From Limnohabitans sp. (lineage in GTDB: Bacteria; Pseudomonadota; Gammaproteobacteria; Burkholderiales; Burkholderiaceae_C), in the NCBI GenBank assembly GCA_024641725.1, contig JAHECM010000015.1, forward strand, positions 1 to 7,534: a stretch of DNA of 7,534 bases. Direction: 5' to 3'. The notes below the pieces were generated by a model that did not search any database, was not told the origin of the DNA, and saw only the letters and a list, made by a program, of their open reading frames with translations. This document shows positions 1 through 6,395 of the stretch, one piece after another. The position numbers and the translations under genes were made by a program. Every line of letters begins with the position of its first letter. Positions within the stretch are counted from its first letter, which is position 1.

Positions 1-262
1 GCGCCATGCCCGCTGGCAGGGCTGAGGCAGTTGATCCGCTCGTTCCGCCCGATCGGCCCGATTCGGGGGTGTCGATGGCCTGCGCCATGGCGCTCAGCAG
101 CGCCAAGCGCTCGGCTTGCGGCGCTGCCGCCGTGTCGGCCACCGTGTCGGTGGCGCGGGCCAGCAGGTAGCCCACGGCGATGGGCGCTCTCAAGGCGGGG
201 GGCAACAGCCGAATGGTCAGGTAAAAAGACCGCGAAACCCCCTTGAGCAGTGGCAAATCCAT
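1..262 (-). CDS. Squalene/phytoene synthase family protein, N-terminal part (truncated by window edge)
   Basis: The minus strand is open from an ATG at 262 to the left edge (87 codons, no stop). The N-terminus contains SRSFYLTIRLLP (residues 10-21), then GYLLARATDTVADT (residues 31-44). D39-T-V-A-D43 matches the first aspartate-rich DxxxD motif, which binds diphosphate through magnesium. Enzymes of this family join two prenyl diphosphates head to head (FPP to squalene, or GGPP to phytoene), the entry step to hopanoids or carotenoids. The substrate cannot be told from this fragment. The start at 262 puts the conserved SRSFYL close to the N-terminus, as in relatives. An in-frame ATG at 301 would add 13 residues, including a proline run from a C9 tract. 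Neither start has a good Shine-Dalgarno sequence. The last ~22 codons before the edge are Gly/Ser/Ala-rich and look less conserved. The gene is divergent from the efflux operon, and no functional link is evident. Confidence 0.85.
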   Translation of the reverse strand, partial: MDLPLLKGVSRSFYLTIRLLPPALRAPIAVGYLLARATDTVADTAAAPQAERLALLSAMAQAIDTPESGRSGGTSGSTASALPAGMA

Positions 263-271
263 CGCTGGGGT

Positions 272-280
272 GGGGGGGGG
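272..280. repeat. G9 homopolymer tract
   Basis: Nine consecutive G on the plus strand (C9 on the minus strand), preceded by GGGGT, so 13 of 14 bases are G. It lies just upstream of the 262 start of the minus-strand squalene/phytoene synthase gene. If translation starts at 301 instead, it lies inside the coding sequence and encodes three prolines. Tracts of this length are prone to replication slippage. Confidence 0.9.
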
Positions 281-319
281 CAATGCGGCGGGGCTGACCA
301 TGTTGGGCGGTATTGTCGC

Positions 320-348
320 TTGACAGTTTGGATGAATTTCCGTAAATT
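320..348 (+). promoter_or_regulatory. Sigma70-type promoter of the RND efflux operon
   Basis: TTGACA at 320-325 is a perfect -35 box. After an optimal 17-bp spacer comes TAAATT at 343-348, a 5/6 match to the -10 consensus. Transcription should start near 354-356, leaving a leader of about 28 nt before the adaptor ATG at 383. This also excludes the in-frame upstream ATG at 332, which lies between the -35 and -10 boxes. It is the best promoter match I saw in the window. Confidence 0.8.
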
Positions 349-366
349 ACTAACCCGTTGGTCATT
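345..366. promoter_or_regulatory. Imperfect 22-bp palindrome over the -10 and start site, candidate operator
   Basis: Left arm AATTACTAAC (345-354), centre CC, right arm GTTGGTCATT (357-366). The arms match at 8 of 10 positions. The site overlaps the end of the -10 box and the predicted transcription start, where a bound dimeric repressor would block RNA polymerase. RND efflux operons are often controlled by TetR- or MarR-type repressors that bind such sites. The protein that binds here is unknown, because no regulator gene is in the window. Confidence 0.45.
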
Positions 367-382
367 AAATTCAGGGGTTTCG

Positions 383-1561
383 ATGTTTGCTGTCTCTCGG
401 GCGAATCCGTCCATGCTGTTTGGGGTCCGTTTGTCCGGGCTGGCGCTGCTGGTTTTTTTGGCGGCTTGTTCCAAGCCCGCAGAGATCGAGGAGCCTGTGC
501 GTGCGGTCAAGTTGCTGACCGTGGGGGCGTCCGGCTTGAGCGTGCAGTCTGAATACGCGGCCGAAGTCCGTGCCCGCATCGAGTCGCGGCTGGGTTTTCG
601 GGTGGCGGGCAAGCTGATCCTGCGCCAAGCCGAGGCGGGGCAGCGGGTGCAGGCGGGCCAGGTGTTGGCCCAAATTGACCCCCAAGACTACCAATTGGCC
701 GCGCAAGCTGCCCAGGCGCAACTGAGCGCGGCCCAAACGCAGCGCGATGTGAGCTTGGCCGAGTTGCGCCGCTACGAAGGCTTGCGGGCGCAAAACTTCA
801 TCAGCAGCGCCGAACTGGAGCGCAGAGAAGCCACCTTCAAGGCGACCGATGCCAGCTTGACGCAGGCCAAAGCGCAGGCCCAGGCGCAAACCAATCAGGC
901 AGCCTATGCCCGCTTGCAAGCCACGACGGCGGGGGTGGTGACAGGCGTTGAAGCCGAAGCGGGCCAAGTGCTTGCAGCCGGTCAACCGGTCGTGCGTTTG
1001 GCGCATGACGGCCCGCGTGATGCGGTGTTTGCTGTGCCAGAGCAAGTTGTTGCTTCCTTGAAAATCGGTCAATCCATGACGGCCACCCTGGTCAGCACGG
1101 GCCAGTTGCTCAAAGGCCGTGTGCGCGAGGTGGGCGCGAGCGCCGACCCTGTGACGCGGACGTTCACCGTCAAGCTGGCGCTGGACAACTCGGACAAATT
1201 GCCCTTGGGCAGCACCTTGAACGTGCAAGCCGCTGTGCTGGCCTCAGCGCAGCCGCAGGCGATCAAGCTGCCAACCACCGCTTTGCGCCAGGAGGGCACG
1301 GCCACGGCGGTCTGGCTGCTGGACGAGGCCAATATGACCATTCGTTCACAAACGGTGCAATTGGGTGTGGTGGATGGCAACCAAGTGGCCGTCACCTCGG
1401 GCCTTCAAGCCGGTCAAAAAGTGGTGGCGGCGGGGGTGCATGTGCTCTCGCCCGGCCAAAAGGTCACAGCGTATGTGGACCCGTATGCACCGGTCAGTGC
1501 GGCCACTGCCACCAAAGCGGCAGCCTCGGCTGACGCGACATCTTCTTCGGCAGGGCGGTGA
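383..1561 (+). CDS. RND efflux system periplasmic adaptor subunit (membrane fusion lipoprotein)
   Basis: Predicted HlyD/AcrA-type adaptor of 392 aa that would link the inner-membrane RND pump to an outer-membrane channel. A lipoprotein signal peptide ends in LAAC, with lipidated Cys29 (codon 467-469). The first lipoyl half-domain begins near residue 70 (LGFRVAGKL, AGQRVQAGQVLAQID). An Ala/Gln-rich alpha-hairpin coiled coil covers about 97-170, and the second lipoyl half starts near 180 (ATTAGVVTG). Beta-barrel and membrane-proximal domains follow, including GASADPVTRTF, and the protein ends in an Ala/Thr/Ser-rich tail of about 25 residues. ATG 383 is chosen because AGGGG at 373-377 lies 5 nt upstream and the promoter's start point is near 355. 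ATG 413 would still keep the signal peptide. The frame is open back to 116, but that part precedes the promoter. Its stop overlaps a GTG in the permease frame, so the two genes are probably translationally coupled. The substrate is unknown. Confidence 0.9.
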   Translation: MFAVSRANPSMLFGVRLSGLALLVFLAACSKPAEIEEPVRAVKLLTVGASGLSVQSEYAAEVRARIESRLGFRVAGKLILRQAEAGQRVQAGQVLAQIDPQDYQLAAQAAQAQLSAAQTQRDVSLAELRRYEGLRAQNFISSAELERREATFKATDASLTQAKAQAQAQTNQAAYARLQATTAGVVTGVEAEAGQVLAAGQPVVRLAHDGPRDAVFAVPEQVVASLKIGQSMTATLVSTGQLLKGRVREVGASADPVTRTFTVKLALDNSDKLPLGSTLNVQAAVLASAQPQAIKLPTTALRQEGTATAVWLLDEANMTIRSQTVQLGVVDGNQVAVTSGLQAGQKVVAAGVHVLSPGQKVTAYVDPYAPVSAATATKAAASADATSSSAGR

Positions 1562-1566
1562 GCGCC

Positions 1567-4500
1567 ATGCAGACTCCAGACAAGCAAGAGAACCCGCGAT
1601 TTAACCTGTCGCGCTGGGCGCTGGAACACCCGGCCTTGACGCGTTACCTGATGGTGGCGCTGATGGTGTTGGGCATGGCGTCTTATTTTCAGTTGGGGCA
1701 GGACGAAGACCCGCCGTTCACCTTCCGTGCCATGGTGGTGCGCACCTATTGGCCCGGGGCCACGGCCCAGCAAGTGGCGGAGCAGGTGACCGACAAGATC
1801 GAGCGCACGCTGCAAGAGGTGCCTTCGGCCGACAAGATTCGCAGCTATTCCAAGCCGGGCGAGTCGCAAATCATTTTCCAGCTCAAAGACAATTCGCGCC
1901 CGGGCGATGTGCCGCAAATTTGGTACACCGTGCGCAAGAAGATTGGCGACATGCGCGGCACGCTCCCCGCTGGCGTGGCCGGCCCGTTTTTCAACGACGA
2001 ATTCGGCGATGTGTATGGCGTGATCTATGCCCTGAGCGGTGACGGCTTCAATGCCGCCGAGGTCAAGCTGCATGCCGACCGCGTGCGCCAAACCTTGCTG
2101 CGCGTGCCCGATGTGGCCAAAGTCGAGCTGTTTGGCGTGCAAGACGAAAAGGTCTTTGTCGACATTTCGCAAAAGAAACTGGCCCAGATGGGACTGGACA
2201 TGGGGGCGGTGCTGGCTCAATTGGGCCAACAAAACGCTGTGGAGTCTGCGGGCACTTTGCAGTCGCCGCAGGACGTGGTGCAAGTGCGCGTGGGGGGGCA
2301 GTTTCAGCAGTTGGACGATTTGCGGGCCATGCCAATCCGTGGGGCGTCGGGCGCGCAAATTCGCTTGGCTGACGTCGCTGAAGTCAGCCGAGGCTATGTG
2401 GACCCGCCTACCGTCAAAGTCCGCCACGAGGGCAAAGAAGTCATTGCCCTGGGTGTAAGCATGGCCAAGGGCGGCGACATCATCGCGCTGGGCCAGGCTT
2501 TGCAAGTCAGCGTCAAGCAAATCGCCGCCACCTTGCCCGCAGGTCTCACCCTGGAGCAGGTGCAGGACCAACCGTCTGCGGTGGCCAAGTCGGTCAATGA
2601 ATTCATCAAAGTGCTGATCGAGGCGGTGGTGATTGTGTTGGCGGTCAGCTTCTTGTCGCTGGGCCTGCACAAGCGGCCCGGCCAGCACCCCTTGTGGCGG
2701 CGCTGGACCTTGGACATTCGCCCCGGTTTGGTGGTGGGTATCACCATTCCGCTGGTGCTGGCGGTGACCTTTTTGGCCATGAATTACTTTGGCATTGGCC
2801 TGCACAAAATTTCGCTGGGCTCGCTCATCATTGCGCTGGGTTTGTTGGTGGACGACGCCATCATTGCGGTCGAGATGATGGTGCGCAAGATGGAGGAGGG
2901 CTACGACAAGTTCCGCGCCGCCACCTTTGCCTACGAGTTGACGGCCATGCCCATGCTGACCGGCACGCTGATCACGGCGGCGGGCTTTTTGCCCATTGGC
3001 ATTGCCAAGTCCATGACGGGTGAATACACCTTTGCCATTTTTGCGGTGACCGTGGTCGCTTTGCTGGTGAGCTGGGTGGCCTCGGTGTACTTTGTGCCTT
3101 ATTTAGGCGCTTGGTTGCTCAAGCCGCCGGCGCATGCGGTGGCCGGCGCGTCTGGGCCCGGGCATGACAGCGCCGAGATGTTTGACACGCCGTTTTACCG
3201 CCGGTTCCGCCTGTGGGTGACTTGGTGCGTGACGCACCGCTGGAAGACCATCGCCATCACCATCGCCTTGTTTGCCTTGGGCATGGTGGGCATGGGCAAG
3301 GTGCAGCAGCAGTTTTTCCCAGACTCCAGCCGTCCCGAGATCATGGTGGACTTGTGGCTGCCCGAGGGCGCGCCCTTTGCCGCCAGCGAAGAAGTCGCTA
3401 AACGCGTCGAGCAGCGCCTGGCCAAAGAAGCGGGCGTGGCCTCGGTCACCACATGGGTGGGTTCGGGCGTGCCGCGTTTTTACCTGCCGCTGGACCAGGT
3501 ATTTCCGCAGACCAACGTGTCGCAACTGATTGTTTTGACCAGCGATCTGAAAGCGCGCGAAACCTTGCGCGTGAAGCTGCCTGCCTTGCTGGCGCAGGAG
3601 TTCCCAGAGGTGCGCGGCCGCGTCAAGCTGCTGCCCAATGGCCCCCCCGTGCCTTACCCGGTGCAGTTCCGCGTGGTGGGTTCTGACCCGGTGGCGCTGC
3701 GCTTGAAGGCCGATGAGGTCAAGGCCGCCATGCGCCAAAACACCCACACGCGGGGCGTCAACGACAACTGGAACGAATCGGTCAAGTCGGTGCGCTTGGA
3801 AGTAGACCAGGCCAAGGCCCGCGCTTTGGGGGTGACCAGTCAGTCCATCTCGCAGACCGCGCGCATGCTGCTGGCAGGCGCGCCGGTGGGGCAGTTCCGC
3901 GAGGGCGACAAGCTGATCGACATCGTGTTGCGCCAGCCACTCAAGGAACGCGATGCACTGTCTGATTTGGGCCAGGCTTATGTGCCCACGGCGTCGGGCA
4001 AGGCCGTGCCGCTGTTGCAAGTCGCTCGCCCTGTGTTGGGCTGGGAGCCCGGCGTGATGTGGCGCGAAGGCCGCCAGTACGCGATCACGGTGCAGTCCGA
4101 CTTGGCCGAGGGCCTGCAAGGGGCCACGGTGACTGCCCAAATGCTGCCCGAGCTCAAAAAAATGGAAGCTGCTTGGGCTGCCAAGGGCCAAACCGACTAC
4201 CGCATTGAGGTGGCCGGTGCGGTGGAGGAAAGCTCCAAGGGCTCGGCGTCGATCGCGGCGGGCATGCCCATCATGCTGTTCATCACCTTCACGCTGTTGA
4301 TGCTGCAACTGCAAAGCTTCAGCCGATCGCTGCTGGTGTTCTTGACCGGGCCTTTGGGCATGGCCGGGGTGGCTGCGTCTTTGTTGGCGCTGAACCGACC
4401 GTTTGGCTTTGTGGCCTTGCTGGGGGTGATTGCGCTCATGGGCATGATCCAGCGCAATTCGGTGATCTTGATCGACCAAATTGAACAAGACCGCGCGGCG

Positions 4501-4734
4501 GGCGTGGCCCCTTGGCAAGCCATTGTCGAGTCGGCGGTGCGGCGCTTGCGTCCCATTGTGCTGACAGCGGCGGCTGCCGTGCTGGCCATGATCCCGTTAT
4601 CGCGCAGCGTTTTTTGGGGCCCTATGGCGGTCGCCATCATGGGCGGCTTGATCGTGGCCACCGCGCTGACGCTGCTGGCGCTGCCGGCCATGTACGCCGC
4701 TTGGTTCCGTGTGCCCCGGCCTGGGCAGGCTTGA
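1567..4734 (+). CDS. RND efflux transporter permease subunit (AcrB-like, inner membrane)
   Basis: Full-length proton-driven RND pump of 1055 aa, within the normal size of the HAE-1/AcrB family. TM1 is at about 24-43. Large periplasmic porter loops follow TM1 and TM7 (TM7 at about 559-577), and TM8 is at about 902-918. TM4 has GLLVDDAI with the paired proton-relay aspartates D429 and D430, which match AcrB D407/D408. In TM10 the AcrB K940 position is arginine (IQRNSVIL, R963), and RLRP (R993) follows at the AcrB R971 position. FNDEFGDVYG in the porter region is typical of a proteobacterial branch that I associate from memory with TriC-like pumps. Residues 368-382 are an insertion between TM2 and TM3. 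ATG 1567 is preferred because GGTGAG lies 4 nt upstream. GTG 1558 overlaps the adaptor stop and is the alternative. Cotranscribed with the adaptor. Exported compounds cannot be predicted. Confidence 0.95.
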   Translation: MQTPDKQENPRFNLSRWALEHPALTRYLMVALMVLGMASYFQLGQDEDPPFTFRAMVVRTYWPGATAQQVAEQVTDKIERTLQEVPSADKIRSYSKPGESQIIFQLKDNSRPGDVPQIWYTVRKKIGDMRGTLPAGVAGPFFNDEFGDVYGVIYALSGDGFNAAEVKLHADRVRQTLLRVPDVAKVELFGVQDEKVFVDISQKKLAQMGLDMGAVLAQLGQQNAVESAGTLQSPQDVVQVRVGGQFQQLDDLRAMPIRGASGAQIRLADVAEVSRGYVDPPTVKVRHEGKEVIALGVSMAKGGDIIALGQALQVSVKQIAATLPAGLTLEQVQDQPSAVAKSVNEFIKVLIEAVVIVLAVSFLSLGLHKRPGQHPLWRRWTLDIRPGLVVGITIPLVLAVTFLAMNYFGIGLHKISLGSLIIALGLLVDDAIIAVEMMVRKMEEGYDKFRAATFAYELTAMPMLTGTLITAAGFLPIGIAKSMTGEYTFAIFAVTVVALLVSWVASVYFVPYLGAWLLKPPAHAVAGASGPGHDSAEMFDTPFYRRFRLWVTWCVTHRWKTIAITIALFALGMVGMGKVQQQFFPDSSRPEIMVDLWLPEGAPFAASEEVAKRVEQRLAKEAGVASVTTWVGSGVPRFYLPLDQVFPQTNVSQLIVLTSDLKARETLRVKLPALLAQEFPEVRGRVKLLPNGPPVPYPVQFRVVGSDPVALRLKADEVKAAMRQNTHTRGVNDNWNESVKSVRLEVDQAKARALGVTSQSISQTARMLLAGAPVGQFREGDKLIDIVLRQPLKERDALSDLGQAYVPTASGKAVPLLQVARPVLGWEPGVMWREGRQYAITVQSDLAEGLQGATVTAQMLPELKKMEAAWAAKGQTDYRIEVAGAVEESSKGSASIAAGMPIMLFITFTLLMLQLQSFSRSLLVFLTGPLGMAGVAASLLALNRPFGFVALLGVIALMGMIQRNSVILIDQIEQDRAAGVAPWQAIVESAVRRLRPIVLTAAAAVLAMIPLSRSVFWGPMAVAIMGGLIVATALTLLALPAMYAAWFRVPRPGQA

Positions 4735-4780
4735 CGGCAGGCCATGCGCGGAGCCAGCCAAAAAGTCGATCTGGAACGGC

Positions 4781-4786
4781 TAAAAT
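4781..4786 (+). promoter_or_regulatory. Possible -10 box upstream of tRNA-Leu
   Basis: TAAAAT (5/6 match to TATAAT) stands 47 bp past the permease stop and 88 bp before the tRNA. No recognisable -35 box lies 15-19 bp upstream. It is the best promoter-like sequence in this gap, but the hairpin at 4809-4862 lies between it and the tRNA. The call is weak. Confidence 0.25.
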
Positions 4787-4808
4787 AGAAAGTTGACCGA
4801 TTTCAAAC

Positions 4809-4862
4809 GGGCGGTCAGGCCTGCGGGTGGCATCCATCCCGGCCTGCTCGCCCTTTTTGTTT
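4809..4862 (+). terminator. Large hairpin with T-tract: probable terminator of the efflux operon
   Basis: Nested inverted repeats form one long stem. GGGCG (4809-4813) pairs with CGCCC (4849-4853), CAGGCC (4816-4821) with GGCCTG (4841-4846), and GGGTGG (4825-4830) with CCATCC (4834-4839, one G-U pair), with short internal loops and the apical loop CAT. TTTTTGTTT follows immediately at 4854-4862. This is the form of an intrinsic terminator and suits the end of the efflux operon. The odd point is its place: only 6 nt separate the T-tract from the 5' end of tRNA-Leu, so the tRNA either depends on read-through or has its promoter inside this element. Confidence 0.65.
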
Positions 4863-4868
4863 GGACCC

Positions 4869-4955
4869 GCGCGGGTGGCGAAATTGGTAGACGCACCAGG
4901 TTTAGGTCCTGACGGTGGCAACACTGTGCGGGTTCGAGTCCCGCCCCGCGCACCA
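4869..4955 (+). tRNA. tRNA-Leu, anticodon UAG
   Basis: Class II tRNA of 87 nt with encoded CCA. The acceptor stem GCGCGGG (4869-4875) pairs fully with CCCGCGC (4945-4951); the discriminator is A4952 and CCA is 4953-4955. The D stem is GCG/CGC (4878-4880 with 4892-4894). The anticodon loop TTTAGGT (4901-4907) places TAG at 4903-4905, which reads CUA and other CUN leucine codons. The long variable arm CGGTG-GCAA-CACTG (4913-4926) is typical of Leu. The T stem is GCGGG/CCCGC around TTCGAGT. The anticodon stem has one C-A mismatch at its outer pair (4896/4912). Confidence 0.97.
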
Positions 4956-5019
4956 GCCGACTTTGGGCCAAAGGGGCAACCCTGCGGCATGAGAAAAATT
5001 CATTTAACCGAGAACGACG

Positions 5020-6330
5020 ATGACAGTGACTGTTGAAACCCTTGAGAAACTGGAACGCAAGATCACCCTGACTGTGCCTGTGACGGCCATCCAGTCCGAA
5101 GTGGATGCTCGCCTGAAGGAAATGGCCCGCACGGTCAAAATGGACGGCTTTCGTCCAGGCAAGGTGCCCATGAACGTCGTTGCCCAGCGCTACGGTTACT
5201 CGGTGCAGTACGAAGTGCTGAACGACAAAGTGGGCGAGGCGTTTGCCGTGGCCGCCAACGAAGCCCAAGTGCGCGTGGCCGGTCAGCCCCGCATCTCTGA
5301 AAAAGAAGGCGCGCCCGAAGGCGAGCTGAACTTCGAAGCCATCTTCGAGGTCTACCCTGAAGTCAAGCTGGGCAATCTGGCAGACACCGTGGTCGAAAAA
5401 CTGACCGCCGAAGTGTCTGACGCTGCCATTGACAAGACCATCGACATCTTGCGCAAGCAGCGCCGCACCTTCGCCCAACGCGCTCAAGACGCGGCGGCTG
5501 CCGACGGTGACCGCGTGACCATTGACTTTGCCGGCAAGATCGACGGCGAAGCCTTTGAAGGCGGCAAGGCCGAAGACTTCCAGTTCTTGGTCGGCGAAGG
5601 CCAGATGCTCAAGGAGTTTGAAGACGCGGTGCGCGGCATGAAGTCGGGCGAGAGCAAGACGTTCCCTCTGGCATTCCCGGCCGACTACCACGGCAAAGAC
5701 GTGGCAGGTAAAACTGCCGACTTTTTAGTCACCATCAAAAAAATCGAAGCCGCCCACCTGCCCGAAGTCAATGAAGCTCTGGCCAAGTCCTTGGGCATCG
5801 CCGACGCTTCGGTTGAAGGTCTGCGTGCCGACATCCGCAAGAACCTGGAGCGCGAAGTCAAGTTCCGCCTGCTGGGTCGCAACAAGCAAGCGGCCATGGA
5901 CGCTTTGGTGGCCCAGGCCGAGTTGGACCTGCCCCAGTCCATCGTTCAGTCCGAAGTTGAACGCCTCAAAGAAGGTGCCCGCGCCGATTTGAAGCAGCGC
6001 GGCATCAAGGACGCCGACAAGGCCCCGATTCCTGACGACATCTTCCGCCCTCAAGCTGAGCAGCGCGTGCGCTTGGGCTTGGTGGTGGCTGAGGTGGTGC
6101 GCGGCAACACGCTGCACGCCAAGCCCGAGCAGATCAAAGCCCACATTGAAGAGTTGGCCTCCAGCTACGAGCGTCCCGATGACGTGGTGCGCTGGTACAA
6201 CAGCGACAACCAGCGTTTGGCCGAAGTCGAAGCCGTTGTCATCGAAGGCAATGTGGCCGATTTCGTGCTGGGCCAAGCCAAAGTCACCGAAAAAGCCATC
6301 TCTTTTGAAGAGCTGATGGGCCAGGCCTGA
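5020..6330 (+). CDS. tig: Trigger factor, ribosome-associated chaperone and peptidyl-prolyl isomerase
   Basis: Trigger factor binds ribosomal protein L23 at the exit tunnel, shields nascent chains and catalyses cis-trans isomerisation of prolyl bonds in the cytoplasm. The 436 aa are close to the usual ~430. The N-terminal ribosome-binding domain has the signature GFRPGKVP at residues 43-50 (GFRxGxxP). The FKBP-type isomerase domain covers about 162-247, from DGDRVTIDFAGKIDG to DFLVTIKKIEAAHLPEV. The C-terminal helical chaperone domain fills the rest and ends SFEELMGQA. The start is fixed by the conserved MTVTVETLEKLERK opening, although the Shine-Dalgarno is weak (GAGA, 6 nt upstream). No clear promoter or terminator lies in the 64 nt after tRNA-Leu, so read-through from the tRNA unit is plausible. 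The clpP gene follows 153 nt downstream. Confidence 0.98.
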   Translation: MTVTVETLEKLERKITLTVPVTAIQSEVDARLKEMARTVKMDGFRPGKVPMNVVAQRYGYSVQYEVLNDKVGEAFAVAANEAQVRVAGQPRISEKEGAPEGELNFEAIFEVYPEVKLGNLADTVVEKLTAEVSDAAIDKTIDILRKQRRTFAQRAQDAAAADGDRVTIDFAGKIDGEAFEGGKAEDFQFLVGEGQMLKEFEDAVRGMKSGESKTFPLAFPADYHGKDVAGKTADFLVTIKKIEAAHLPEVNEALAKSLGIADASVEGLRADIRKNLEREVKFRLLGRNKQAAMDALVAQAELDLPQSIVQSEVERLKEGARADLKQRGIKDADKAPIPDDIFRPQAEQRVRLGLVVAEVVRGNTLHAKPEQIKAHIEELASSYERPDDVVRWYNSDNQRLAEVEAVVIEGNVADFVLGQAKVTEKAISFEELMGQA

Positions 6331-6395
6331 TCGCCACGCCCTGTGCCGACGGTCAAGGCCGTCTGCCGGGCGAGCCCACCGCGGCCATCCCTGCG

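Noticed and set aside
116..382. In-frame extension of the adaptor coding sequence upstream of ATG 383, including ATG 332
   Set aside because: It overlaps the divergent synthase gene and the promoter itself. The predicted transcript starts near 355, and the signal peptide and Shine-Dalgarno fit ATG 383.
1558..1566. GTG start for the permease, three codons upstream
   Set aside because: Its only upstream purine run (AGGG) is 2 nt away. ATG 1567 has GGTGAG at 4 nt. It remains possible and would add only three residues.
1414..2805. Long open frame on the minus strand opposite the adaptor end and permease start
   Set aside because: It is His/Gln/Arg-rich and antisense to a clear RND permease, a usual by-product of GC-rich codon bias, with no recognisable domain.
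3103..4518. Long minus-strand open frame opposite the permease
   Set aside because: Same reason: a low-complexity translation antisense to conserved transporter sequence with no domain signal.
4793..4798. TTGACC as a -35 box for the tRNA-Leu promoter
   Set aside because: At 16-18 bp downstream the sequence is GC-rich hairpin stem with no -10-like box.
4780..5691. Minus-strand open frame across tRNA-Leu and the tig 5' half
   Set aside because: It runs antisense through a well-folded tRNA and trigger factor, and has no family resemblance.
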